Under the pieces are notes generated by a model. That model did not search any database, had not been told where the DNA came from, and was given only the letters and a program-made list of their open reading frames with translations. A stretch of 64,000 bases of DNA from Armatimonadota bacterium (GTDB lineage Bacteria; Armatimonadota; UBA5829; DTJY01), in contig JAGONM010000002.1 of NCBI GenBank assembly GCA_017993055.1, forward strand, positions 1 to 64,000, given 5' to 3'. The translations under genes and the position numbers were made by a program. Within the stretch, counting starts at the first letter, position 1. Each line of letters opens with the position of its first letter. Below are positions 35,470-44,030 of this stretch, piece after piece.

Positions 35470-35871
35470 ATGGTGGACTCTTCGTCAGATGCGGTTCAGA
35501 GCAAGGTGTACAGCAGGTATTCGATGGTCATTGCGGTGGCAAAGCGGGCCAGGGAACTAAGGGAGGGGGCGTCGCCGCTCGTCGAGTGTGATTCGCGCAA
35601 CCCGATTGTCATCGCCATGGAGGAAATCGCGGCGGGGAAGGTTACCCTGAGGTACCCGACGGCCGAGGAACTCGAGGCTGCCGTTCGGGAGCGGGCCGGT
35701 GAGCCTCCGGTCGCAAAGCCGCAGGCGCCGTCCGTGTCAGATCTGCTCAAGATCGAGCCAGAGGACGAGGAGGAGTCGGTCGAGGGTCTGCTCATCGAGG
35801 AGTTGGAGGAAGAGGACGAGGAGGAAACGGAGGCATCGGACGAGTCGGAGGATGCTCCCGAAAAGGAGTAG
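35470..35871 (+). CDS. rpoZ: RNA polymerase omega subunit with long acidic C-terminal tail
   Basis: 133 aa from ATG 35470. Residues ~13-60 carry the omega pattern SRYSMVIAVAKRARELREG then NPIVIAMEEIAAGKV. Bacterial omega is usually 65-95 aa; here the last ~45 residues are an extension dominated by Glu and Asp. Role: binds the beta' subunit and aids RNA polymerase assembly. It heads a run with dnaJ and prmA (gaps 33 and 38 bp). Confidence 0.92.
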   Translation: MVDSSSDAVQSKVYSRYSMVIAVAKRARELREGASPLVECDSRNPIVIAMEEIAAGKVTLRYPTAEELEAAVRERAGEPPVAKPQAPSVSDLLKIEPEDEEESVEGLLIEELEEEDEEETEASDESEDAPEKE

Positions 35872-35904
35872 CCTGTAGGCGCACGCTCCGCGAGGTAAGA
35901 TCGG

Positions 35905-37050
35905 ATGGCTGTGAAACGAGATTATTACGACGTGCTCGGGCTCAGCAGGGGCGCTTCCGCGGATGAGGTGAAGAAGGCTTACCGCCGCCTCGCGCGACAG
36001 CATCACCCCGACGTCAACCCCGACAACTGCGAGGCGGAGAACCTCTTCAAGGAGATCAACGAGGCCTACGAAGTGTTGAGCGATCCGGAGAAGCGGGGCG
36101 TGTACGACCGCTTCGGCCACGACGGGCTGAACACGAACGGCCGCTATCCCGGCGGCGGCTTCGGCTTCGAGACGGGCTTTGGAGACCTCGGCGGTTTCGG
36201 TGACATCTTCGATATGTTCTTCGGCGGCGGGACGCGGGCCGAGACTCGCCGCCGGAGCGCGGGTGAGCCCGGCTCGGACCTTCGCTACGACATCGAGCTC
36301 ACGCTGGAGGAGGTCGCCGCGGGAGTCGAGAAGACCGTGCGCCTGTCGAGGCACGAGCGATGCGAGGCCTGCGAAGGGTCCGGCGTCGCGGGCGGGGGAG
36401 ATCCCCCGCTCTGCGCTCACTGCCAGGGAACGGGCCACGTGCGGCACAGCCAGCAGACCATCCTCGGCTCGATATCGTCCCTCGTCACCTGCCCGGTGTG
36501 CCGCGGGCGCGGCTTCATGATAACCGATCCGTGCCGCGAATGCGGCGGTGAGGGCAGATCGCGAAAGACGACGGATCAGACTATTCGCATTCCTGCCGGC
36601 ATCGAGGACGGTTCGCGGGTCAGGTTGCGCGGCGAAGGGGAAGCGGGACTGCGGGGCGGCCCATCCGGCGACCTCTATGTCATTGTCCACGTGCGTCCTC
36701 ACGAGTTTTTCGAGCGGCGGGGCGACGACCTCGTCATGGAGGCCCGCATGAACTTCGTCCAAGCTGCGCTCGGCGACCGCATCGAGGTGCCGACGATCGG
36801 CGGCGTCAGCGAAAAGCTCCACATCCCCCACGGCACCCAGCCGGGCGACTCCTTCCGGCTCGACGGCAAGGGTTTGCCGAACGTGCAGAACGGCCGTCGC
36901 GGCGATCAGCACGTCGTAGTTCGCGTGGAAGTGCCGAAACGCCTCACCGCCGAGCAGAAGAAGATTCTTGCGGAGTATGCCAGTGCGAGCGGCATCGAGA
37001 TCAGCCCGGACGGCGGCAAGGGCTTCATAGACAAGCTGCTCGGCAAGTAG
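35905..37050 (+). CDS. dnaJ: Chaperone protein DnaJ
   Basis: 381 aa, the usual length. J domain at 1-70 with the HPD motif (H34, P35, D36) that stimulates DnaK ATPase. A Gly/Phe-rich linker follows ([20 protein letters not shown]), then four CxxCxGxG-type zinc-binding repeats ([32 protein letters not shown]) and the C-terminal substrate-binding domains. Role: co-chaperone of DnaK. DnaK and GrpE are not in the window. Confidence 0.97.
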   Translation: MAVKRDYYDVLGLSRGASADEVKKAYRRLARQHHPDVNPDNCEAENLFKEINEAYEVLSDPEKRGVYDRFGHDGLNTNGRYPGGGFGFETGFGDLGGFGDIFDMFFGGGTRAETRRRSAGEPGSDLRYDIELTLEEVAAGVEKTVRLSRHERCEACEGSGVAGGGDPPLCAHCQGTGHVRHSQQTILGSISSLVTCPVCRGRGFMITDPCRECGGEGRSRKTTDQTIRIPAGIEDGSRVRLRGEGEAGLRGGPSGDLYVIVHVRPHEFFERRGDDLVMEARMNFVQAALGDRIEVPTIGGVSEKLHIPHGTQPGDSFRLDGKGLPNVQNGRRGDQHVVVRVEVPKRLTAEQKKILAEYASASGIEISPDGGKGFIDKLLGK

Positions 37051-37088
37051 CGGTCGCAGTTCCGACTTGAGTTCCCCCGGAGGCATCC

Positions 37089-37955
37089 ATGCGTTGGGCC
37101 GATATTGAAGTAGTGACTACGCCGCAGGCGCAGGACGCGGTGTCGAACATAATGATGGAGAACGGGTGCGGGGGAGTCACCGTCCGGGGCGAGTCCTCCG
37201 TCGTCGTTTCGTGTTACCTGCCGGTTGACCACCAGTTGGAACAGCGCCTGCTTATGATCCGCGCCCGAGTGAAGGCGCTCCCTGGTTTCGGCCTCGATGT
37301 TGGGGAGGGAGAGATCACCGTCAAATACGCCGAGGACGAGGACTGGGCCGAGGCGTGGAAGGCCTTCTACCACGCTACTAAGCCGGGCCGGCAGATCGTC
37401 ATCAGGCCGCCGTGGGAGGAGTACGCGCCTCAGCATGGGGAGCAGGTCATCGTTCTCGAACCGGGGATGGCTTTCGGGACGGGCCTGCACCCTACGACGC
37501 GCCTCTGCCTCATCGCGCTCGAGAAGTACATGAAGCCGCGCTACCGCGTGGTGGATTTCGGGACGGGGTCGGGGATACTCGCCATCGCGGCGGCGATGCT
37601 AGGGGCGGGCCTGGTGATCGCCTTCGACGTGGACGAGACAGCGGTCAGGGTCGCTCGGGAGAACGTCGTCGCCAACAGGGCCGACGACCGCGTGGAAGTC
37701 CACCAGACAGCCGACCTCCGCTTCGTCGGCCAGTCCGTTGATCTTATGACGGCCAACCTCGTCGCCCAGACGATAATCGAGAATGCCTCCGTGATGGCGG
37801 GGGTCTTCCGAACAGGCGGCGTCCTGATCGCATCCGGGATCATCGAGGAGCGGCTTGTGGAAGTCGAGCAGGCGCTCAGGAACAACGGCTTCGACATCGC
37901 CGAGACGCCCTCAGAAGGTGAGTGGCGCGCCGTGATAGCCCGACGGAGGGGGTAG
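37089..37955 (+). CDS. prmA: Ribosomal protein L11 methyltransferase PrmA
   Basis: 288 aa from ATG 37089. The N-terminal substrate-recognition domain is followed by the SAM-binding Rossmann fold with VVDFGTGSGILAIAAAMLG near residues 157-175 and an acidic residue in the next strand (AFDVDET). The PrmA stretch PGMAFGTGLHPTTRLCL lies just ahead of it. Role: trimethylation of ribosomal protein L11. It follows dnaJ, a frequent arrangement in bacteria. Confidence 0.95.
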   Translation: MRWADIEVVTTPQAQDAVSNIMMENGCGGVTVRGESSVVVSCYLPVDHQLEQRLLMIRARVKALPGFGLDVGEGEITVKYAEDEDWAEAWKAFYHATKPGRQIVIRPPWEEYAPQHGEQVIVLEPGMAFGTGLHPTTRLCLIALEKYMKPRYRVVDFGTGSGILAIAAAMLGAGLVIAFDVDETAVRVARENVVANRADDRVEVHQTADLRFVGQSVDLMTANLVAQTIIENASVMAGVFRTGGVLIASGIIEERLVEVEQALRNNGFDIAETPSEGEWRAVIARRRG

Positions 37956-37957
37956 CC

Positions 37958-38593
37958 TCAGCGGGCCGCCTCCCACGCCTTCGCGAGAGCCCGCGTCGCA
38001 CCGGCCATGTCCTCCGCGCAGACGACCGCCGATATGACCGCCGCCGAATCCGCGCCCGCGCGCCTGACCTCCGCGATGTTTGACAGGCCGATCCCCCCGA
38101 TCGCCACGATAGGCAGCCGGCACTCGCGCCGTATCTCCTCCAGCAGATCGAGGCCCGTGACGGGGTCGGCGTCCCGTTTCGTCGCCGTGGAGAAGACCGG
38201 CCCGACGCCCAGGTGGTCGGCCCCATCGCGCTTCGCCTCGATCGCCTGCTCCAAGGTGGAGGCCGACACTCCCAGCAGGCGGTCCGGCCAGCGTCGTCTC
38301 GCCTCCGAGGCCGGGATGTCGCTCTGGCCGACGTGCAGGCCGTCCGCATCCGAGGCCAGCGCGACTTCGATGCGGTCGTTCACGATGAAGATCGCTCCTG
38401 CGTCTTCAGTGATCCGGCGGATCTCCCGCGCGACGGGGATCAGGTCTGCGTCGGATGCCTCCTTGTCCCGCAACTGGATCACCCGAGATCCGCCCTTCAC
38501 GGCCGACAGGGCGATCTCGACGTGGGTGCGGTCTGGTCTGAGCCGGGCATCGGTAATGACGTATACGCCTCTCATCTCGTTGGCTGAGTGCAC
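37958..38593 (-). CDS. thiE: Thiamine-phosphate synthase
   Basis: 211 aa from GTG 38593, which has AGGAGGCGG 4-5 bp upstream; ATG 38575 (MRGVYVI) is the alternative. TIM-barrel motifs of ThiE: VIQLRDKE (pyrophosphate/Mg region), VNDRIEVALASDADGLHVGQ, GVSASTLEQA, YLGVGPVF-type HLGVGPVFSTATK, and VAIGGIGLSN. Role: couples HMP-PP with thiazole phosphate. It converges with prmA with only 2 bp between stops. No TPP riboswitch is visible upstream; the preceding element is a terminator. Confidence 0.94.
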   Translation of the reverse strand: MHSANEMRGVYVITDARLRPDRTHVEIALSAVKGGSRVIQLRDKEASDADLIPVAREIRRITEDAGAIFIVNDRIEVALASDADGLHVGQSDIPASEARRRWPDRLLGVSASTLEQAIEAKRDGADHLGVGPVFSTATKRDADPVTGLDLLEEIRRECRLPIVAIGGIGLSNIAEVRRAGADSAAVISAVVCAEDMAGATRALAKAWEAAR

Positions 38594-38612
38594 GTGTCCG
38601 CCTCCTGGTGCG

Positions 38613-38641
38613 AAAAAGGGCGCAGCAGGTTCGCTGCGCCC
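38613..38641 (-). terminator. Rho-independent terminator between the small membrane protein gene and thiE
   Basis: Perfect 9-bp stem GGGCGCAGC (38618-38626) with GCTGCGCCC (38633-38641), 6-nt loop, followed on the minus strand by five T (38617-38613). It ends the transcript of the small gene at 38668 and separates it from thiE, unless it acts as an attenuator. Confidence 0.85.
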
Positions 38642-38667
38642 TTCCATCGGTATCCTGCGATTTCACT

Positions 38668-38913
38668 TCAGCGCGTCGGGGAAATCGCCTGCGTCCCGAC
38701 GTGCTCCCTCGGCTGATGAGCTTGTGCGTCGGATGCGCCTCGGGATACCGGGCTGATCGCCCGGCCCCGCATCAGGCCGCCTCCTGCGATCGTCTCGATC
38801 GGGCCGTGCTGAAGGAAATACATCACCAGCCCTACCGCCATGCACAACACCACCAACACGACGAGCAGGGCTACCGCCGGACTGATCTCGGCTTGGGCTC
38901 GAGCTTTCTCCAC
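38668..38913 (-). CDS. Small single-pass membrane protein of unknown function
   Basis: 81 aa from GTG 38913, chosen because a perfect AGGAGGTGA sits 4 bp upstream; the frame is open further but without an RBS. A single transmembrane helix (AVALLVVLVVLCMAVGLVMYF) spans residues ~12-32, with a short charged N-terminus (MEKARAQAEIS) and a polar C-terminal tail. No family recognised. A clear terminator follows, so it is probably a separate transcript. Confidence 0.6.
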   Translation of the reverse strand: MEKARAQAEISPAVALLVVLVVLCMAVGLVMYFLQHGPIETIAGGGLMRGRAISPVSRGASDAQAHQPREHVGTQAISPTR

Positions 38914-39037
38914 GGGGTCACCTCCTGGATGCTCACCCGCATCATCCTTGAACTGCCGGTCGATGCAGGCGGTCGCGCCTTCCATCAGAAGCAGGCTCCC
39001 AAAACTGAAGCGAATATATCACGGCGCTATGGCGTTG

Positions 39038-39601
39038 TCAAGCGTCCGCGTTGAACGTGTTCATCGTCGGTTCCGGGCCGTCGCGGAGGTAAGTCTCGAC
39101 TGCGTCCGCCGCCCGCTCGACCATCTCCCGCACCGCCGGCATCTCCGCCCGCTTGAAACGGCTGAGCACGTGCTCGATCGCCTCCCTTCGGTCGGGAGAC
39201 CCGATCCCTAGTCTGATCCGGGGAAACTCCTCGCTTCCCAGGCTGTGGATGATTGACTTCATTCCGTTGTGACCGCCCGAAGATCCCCTCGCCCGAATCC
39301 TCAGCTTTCCCAGCGGGAGGTTCATGTCGTCGTAAACGACCAGAATGTCCTCGGGCGCAACCCGATGCCTCCGCGCGAGGCCGCCGACCGCCTCGCCGCT
39401 CAGGTTCATGAACGTCATCGGCCGCGCGAGGACGATGTCCTCCTCCCCGATCCGACCCTCGCCGACGACCGCCCGGCTCCTCCGCGCCTTGACATGGATG
39501 AGATGCCTCTTCGCGAGCAGTTCGATCACCTCGAAGCCGACGTTGTGTCGGGTGCCGTGGTACTGCCTCCCGGGATTGCCCAGCCCGACGATCAGCTTCA
39601 C
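39038..39601 (-). CDS. pth: Peptidyl-tRNA hydrolase
   Basis: 187 aa from GTG 39601, which overlaps the glmU stop by 4 bp (GTGA); longer frames run inside glmU. Motifs: VGLGNPGRQYHGTRHNVGF with catalytic His19, the Asn-rich MTFMNLSGEAV, YDDMNLPLGKLRI with the catalytic-site Asp, and GSSGGHNGMKSI. Length and order match bacterial Pth. Role: frees tRNA from peptidyl-tRNA dropped by ribosomes. Coupled to glmU, a common arrangement. Confidence 0.95.
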   Translation of the reverse strand: MKLIVGLGNPGRQYHGTRHNVGFEVIELLAKRHLIHVKARRSRAVVGEGRIGEEDIVLARPMTFMNLSGEAVGGLARRHRVAPEDILVVYDDMNLPLGKLRIRARGSSGGHNGMKSIIHSLGSEEFPRIRLGIGSPDRREAIEHVLSRFKRAEMPAVREMVERAADAVETYLRDGPEPTMNTFNADA

Positions 39602-40974
39602 TTCGAACCCTCGCGCCGGCGCTTCGCCCAGCCTTCCTTGACCGACTGCCGTTCCCTCGCGATCGCAAGCGAGTCCGGCGGGACGTCCTCCGTGATCGTC
39701 GAACCCGCGCCGACGTATGCCCCGTCGCCGATCTCTACCGGGGCAATCAGAGTCGAGTTCGAACCGATGAACGCTCCTCTGCCGATGACGGTCCGATGCT
39801 TCGCCTTCCCGTCGTAGTTGCAGGTGATCGTTCCTGCGCCGATGTTTGCGCCCTCGCCGACGGACGCATCGCCCACGTAGCTCAAATGGGCCATTGAGAC
39901 GCCGTCGCCGATCTCGGAGTTCTTCGCCTCGACGAAGTCGCCCATGACGACCTTCGCGCCGATCCTGCACCCGGGCCGGACGTTCGCGAACGGGCCGATG
40001 CGCGTCCCGTCGCCCACGGCGCTGTCTACGAGGTTCGACATCAGCACGGCCACCCCGTCGCCGATCTCGACGTTCACCATTCGAGTAGACGGCCCGATCA
40101 CGCAACCTTCGCCGATCCTGCAGCCCTTCTCCAGCACGCTCATCGGGTAGATCACGGTGTCGCGCCCGACGACTACGTCCGCGTCGGCGTAGGTCGAGCA
40201 GGGATCGATAAGAGTCACACCGTCGAGCATCAGCTTCTCGAGGATGCGCCGCCGGATGATGCCCGTCAGGTGGGCCAGGTCAACGCGGTGGTTGATGCCG
40301 AGCACGATGTCTTCGTCATCTGAGACGAGCGCCGCGACCCTGTGGCCGCTCTTCACCATCAGGCTGATGACGTCGGTGAGGTAGTACTCGCCCTGCGCGT
40401 TCGCCGGGGTGATCTCCGCAAGGTACTTCCGAAGAAGGTGCAGCTTGAAGCAGTAGATGCCGGAGTTCATCTCACGGACCGTCTTCTGCTCGGGGGTGCA
40501 GTCCTTCGCCTCGATGATCGCCTGCACGGAGCCGTCGGACGCCCGGATGATCCGCCCGTAGTGGCCCGCATCCTCGAGGACGGCCGTGAGCACCGTCGCG
40601 TCCGCTTCGCTCGAAACGTGGCCCTCCGCCAGGCGCTTCAGGATCTCCGCGCTCAGCAGTGGCGTATCGCCCGTGGCCACGATCACGTTGCCTTCGGTCG
40701 CCTCGATCTCGATCAGCGCTTCCTTGCACGCATGACCCGTGCCGAGCTGCTGCTCCTGGACGGCGTACCGAACGTCCGCTCCCAGGCCCTCGCGGACTTC
40801 CCCCGCGCCGTGGCCGATGACGACCACGCACTCGGTGACTCCGCTCTCCTTGCAGGCGTCAATCACCCATCGGGTCATCGGCTTGCCGCAGATGGGGTGG
40901 AGGGCCTTCGGAAGCGACGACTTCATGCGCGTGCCCTTCCCGGCGGCGAGGATGATCCCTATCATATCCGGCAT
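39598..40974 (-). CDS. glmU: Bifunctional UDP-GlcNAc pyrophosphorylase / GlcN-1-P acetyltransferase GlmU
   Basis: 458 aa from ATG 40974. The N-terminal nucleotidyltransferase domain has LAAGKGTRMKSSLPKALHP; the C-terminal left-handed beta-helix is built of hexapeptide repeats (IGDGV, IGAGTITCNYDGKAKH, IGSNSTLIAPVEIGDGAYV). Role: the last two steps of UDP-N-acetylglucosamine synthesis for peptidoglycan and LPS. Its leader consists of GAGTAC-type hexanucleotide repeats running right up to the ATG. Confidence 0.96.
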   Translation of the reverse strand: MPDMIGIILAAGKGTRMKSSLPKALHPICGKPMTRWVIDACKESGVTECVVVIGHGAGEVREGLGADVRYAVQEQQLGTGHACKEALIEIEATEGNVIVATGDTPLLSAEILKRLAEGHVSSEADATVLTAVLEDAGHYGRIIRASDGSVQAIIEAKDCTPEQKTVREMNSGIYCFKLHLLRKYLAEITPANAQGEYYLTDVISLMVKSGHRVAALVSDDEDIVLGINHRVDLAHLTGIIRRRILEKLMLDGVTLIDPCSTYADADVVVGRDTVIYPMSVLEKGCRIGEGCVIGPSTRMVNVEIGDGVAVLMSNLVDSAVGDGTRIGPFANVRPGCRIGAKVVMGDFVEAKNSEIGDGVSMAHLSYVGDASVGEGANIGAGTITCNYDGKAKHRTVIGRGAFIGSNSTLIAPVEIGDGAYVGAGSTITEDVPPDSLAIARERQSVKEGWAKRRREGSK

Positions 40975-40979
40975 CTCCC

Positions 40980-41022
40980 ACTCCTACTCATACTCGTAAT
41001 CGTACTCGTACTCGTACTCGCA
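40980..41022 (-). repeat. GAGTAC hexanucleotide repeat in the glmU leader
   Basis: On the minus strand about seven imperfect GAGTAY units run (GAGTACGAGTACGAGTAC, then GATTAC, GAGTAT, GAGTAG) and end 6 bp before the glmU ATG, so the last GAGTAGGAG also serves as the Shine-Dalgarno. The rest of the 284-bp gap to 41258 shows no gene. Confidence 0.8.
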
Positions 41023-41258
41023 CCGGGCGAAGCACTATCGGCCAGACCCGACAGCTTGCGGCATCTCGATCGGCCAGTGCTGCGCCCCTGAAGGTGCATT
41101 GCCTCTACCTTCTGCGTCCGCGAGCTCGATTCCTGCGGTCGGCCGTGCGGTGGACACTCCAGGTATTATTACCGATTGTCAGGCCGAAGCTCATGTGATA
41201 CGCTGGAGCATAGGCTAATGTGGAGAAACGTGTCTTCAAGCACTGCAAGGAGTAGCAC

Positions 41259-44030
41259 ATGCAAGTTCATCTGCGCCGTCTCGCAATCGCGGCACTCATG
41301 ACGCTGATCGGCTCGCGCGCGATGCCCGCCGAGAGCCCGTACATCTACGGCATCCACGATCACGAACCCGCGCCGACCGAGTGGCTCAGCCACGTCAAGC
41401 AGGGCAGCGTCACCGGCGGATGGCTGACCGCCACCGTCGCGGTCGGGCACAATCCAGGCGACATGGGCGGCGTCAACTTCACGACGTTCTCCAACCAGGG
41501 CCACACCGTCGTCTGCCGCATCAATAACGGGTACAGCGACGTCGGCACCATCCCGCTGCCCGCCTACTATGCCGATTTCGCCCAGCGGTGCGCGAACTTC
41601 GTGCAGAACTCCTCCGGCTGCAGCATCTGGGTCATCGGCAATGAGACGAACCTCGCATCCGAGTGGCCTCCCTCCGGCGGTAACAAGCCCTACGTCTCCC
41701 CCCAGGACTACGCGAGCTGCTTTCGGATGGTCTACAATGCCATCAAGGCGGTTCGTCCGAACGATAAGGTCGTTCCCCAGGCGCTCGCCCCATTTGGCGG
41801 TCCCTACGGCCCGGGCGTCTTCGATCAGTGGACGCACGATGGATGCCCGCTCAACTGGGTGGACTACATGAACCAGATGCTCACCGCCATCAAGTCCACC
41901 GGCAGCCTGGATGGGATCGCGCTTCATATCAACTCCAGAGGCTACACGTACAGCGACATCCACAGCACTTGGAGGGTCAACGCGGGCGGCGACGAGCTGT
42001 ATTTCAGCTTCTACGTCTACAAGGACTGGATTGACTACGGCATCCCGAGCGACCTCTACCACCTTCCGCTCTATGCCACCGAGTGCAACGGCGTCTACTA
42101 CTGGAAGGGCGGGCATCCGGAGAACCCCGCGAGCCACTACGAGCCCGGCTGGATGCAGGAGGTCTTCGCCGAGATCAATCGGTACAACCAGACCGCCGTT
42201 TCGACCGGGAAACCGATCTTCCGGTGCGTCAATATGTACCGATGGTGCAACGGATGCGACGGCTGGAACATCGACGGGAGCAGCAACCCCTACAAGTCGC
42301 AGATACTCTCCGACCTCGACGCGGCGGTGGCGCAGGCCTACCGGTGGCCCGTGCCGCCCCAGTTGCCCGGCTCCATAAGCGGATATGTGCGTGACCGGGG
42401 TGGGCAGATCATGGCCAACGCTCTGGTGACGACCAGTCCCGGCGGCTACTCCGCCGTCACGAACGGCAGCGGCTACTACCAGATCCAGAACGTCACGCCC
42501 GGCACCTACACGATGACCGCCTCGAAGATCGCCTACTGCTACCAGACCGTCTTCGGCGTCACCGTCCCGTCGAACGGCAACGTCACGCAGGACTTTGCGA
42601 TCACCCGCATCGGCGACAACCTGCTGACGAACGGCAACTTCGAGGGCGGATTCCAGGCAAGCGGCGTCGCGATCGGCTGGAAGTCGTGGACCTCTGGCTG
42701 GAGCAACCCGATCACCTTCGCCGACTCGACCAGCCCCGTCCATGCCGGGAGCCATGCTCAGAAGTGGGGCAGGGCGGACAGCCTGCGCGTCCACGGCGGA
42801 ATCTGCCAGTCCGCGGGCGGAGTGACTCCCGGCAGGCAGTACGCCGTGAGCGGGTGGATCCGTTTCCAGGCAACCGATCCCGGCGCTTGGGCGGAGGTCG
42901 GATATGATCTGACCGGCCAGACCTCGAACGGCGAGGCGGCCTCGGTCGTATACACCAAGCTCGAGGGCGGCGGGCAGAACACTTGGCTCCCGTACAGCAT
43001 TACCGTCACCGCCACCGGTCAGAGCATCTCGATCTTCTTCAAGTTCGGCCAGTACAACCAGGGCGGCGCCGGTCCGAGTTGGGCCTACGCGGACGACGCC
43101 TCGATCAGCGAGGTGCCCACTCCGCCGGTGATGGTCTCAGTGACCGATGACGGCTCGTATCAGACGAGCGCGACCAGCATACGCGGCTCGTGGAGCGCAT
43201 CCGATCCGGAGTCCGGCGTCATCGGCTACCAGTATGCGATCAGCTCGACTCCGGACGAGTCGGGCATCGTCTCGGGTGGACAATGGGTGCTCGTCGGAAC
43301 TGCGACTCAGGCGACCAGGAGCCTGACGCTTACCGTCGGGCAGGTCTACTACATTCTGGCGAAGGCGCGGAACCCGAACAACCAGTGGAGCGCGGTCATG
43401 GCGTCCGACGGCATCCGCGTCGTCCAGGGCGCGCTCACTCTCCCCGCGGCGAAGAAGCTCCAGGACGGCAAGTGGGTCGAGATCGCGAACCTCGTCTGCG
43501 CCCGCGCGCCGGTCTCGGACATCATGGCCGTCCGCCAGTCGGACAACGTGATCGGCATCAAAGTCACGAAGGGCGCCGGCACGATCCCGACCGGCCTCGT
43601 TCCCGGCACCAGGCTCACGATTGCCGGACGACTCGCCACCTTCGCGGATACCCGCGAACTGACCGATGTGATCTTGACCAACACGGGCAGCGCGACTGCA
43701 CCCGAGCCTCCGCTCCTCATCGGCAGATGCATCGGCGGCGGCGATTTCTTCTACACCGCCGGACCGCCGGTCGCGGGACAGAAGGGGAGCCCGTGGGGGA
43801 TCGGCGCGAACAACGTCGGCCTGGTCGTGACGGTGATCGGGAAGGTATCCGCGCACGGGACCGGCACGTTCTTCCTCGACGACGGCTCGGCGATCCCCGG
43901 CGGCCTGCCGGTATCCTGCCTGACCGGAATCACCCGCCCGGACGTCGGCCGAATCGTCAAGGTCACCGCCCTGGTGGAGGCATCCGGCCTCCTCGTCCTC
44001 AGCCAGTCGGACATTGTGCCGCTGCAGTGA
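41259..44030 (+). CDS. Secreted modular protein with clan GH-A-like barrel, carboxypeptidase-regulatory, CBM-like and OB-like modules
   Basis: 923 aa from ATG 41259 (AAGGAG upstream). Signal peptide of about 24 residues. Residues ~25-365 look like a (beta/alpha)8 glycosidase: WVIGNETNL near 127-135 carries the N-E of a clan A acid/base residue, and LYATECNG near 273 could hold the nucleophile. A CarboxypepD_reg-like beta domain follows (~370-445), then a jelly-roll CBM-like domain (NLLTNGNFEGG, ~450-620), an FN3-like domain and, from ~725, the module shared with the genes at 1285 and 28651 (WGIGANNVGLVVTVIGKV). Specific glycosidase family not determined. Confidence 0.8.
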   Translation: MQVHLRRLAIAALMTLIGSRAMPAESPYIYGIHDHEPAPTEWLSHVKQGSVTGGWLTATVAVGHNPGDMGGVNFTTFSNQGHTVVCRINNGYSDVGTIPLPAYYADFAQRCANFVQNSSGCSIWVIGNETNLASEWPPSGGNKPYVSPQDYASCFRMVYNAIKAVRPNDKVVPQALAPFGGPYGPGVFDQWTHDGCPLNWVDYMNQMLTAIKSTGSLDGIALHINSRGYTYSDIHSTWRVNAGGDELYFSFYVYKDWIDYGIPSDLYHLPLYATECNGVYYWKGGHPENPASHYEPGWMQEVFAEINRYNQTAVSTGKPIFRCVNMYRWCNGCDGWNIDGSSNPYKSQILSDLDAAVAQAYRWPVPPQLPGSISGYVRDRGGQIMANALVTTSPGGYSAVTNGSGYYQIQNVTPGTYTMTASKIAYCYQTVFGVTVPSNGNVTQDFAITRIGDNLLTNGNFEGGFQASGVAIGWKSWTSGWSNPITFADSTSPVHAGSHAQKWGRADSLRVHGGICQSAGGVTPGRQYAVSGWIRFQATDPGAWAEVGYDLTGQTSNGEAASVVYTKLEGGGQNTWLPYSITVTATGQSISIFFKFGQYNQGGAGPSWAYADDASISEVPTPPVMVSVTDDGSYQTSATSIRGSWSASDPESGVIGYQYAISSTPDESGIVSGGQWVLVGTATQATRSLTLTVGQVYYILAKARNPNNQWSAVMASDGIRVVQGALTLPAAKKLQDGKWVEIANLVCARAPVSDIMAVRQSDNVIGIKVTKGAGTIPTGLVPGTRLTIAGRLATFADTRELTDVILTNTGSATAPEPPLLIGRCIGGGDFFYTAGPPVAGQKGSPWGIGANNVGLVVTVIGKVSAHGTGTFFLDDGSAIPGGLPVSCLTGITRPDVGRIVKVTALVEASGLLVLSQSDIVPLQ

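Noticed and set aside
35737-37086. Minus-strand open frame of 449 codons over rpoZ and dnaJ
   Set aside because: Antisense shadow; dnaJ and rpoZ are unmistakable on the plus strand.
38594-38667. TPP riboswitch in front of thiE
   Set aside because: Neither CUGAGA nor ACCUGA-type blocks are present; the segment is a simple terminator.
41169-42794. Long minus-strand open frame (541 codons)
   Set aside because: Antisense to the secreted GH-A-like gene at 41259; biased composition from high-GC third positions, no RBS or domain.
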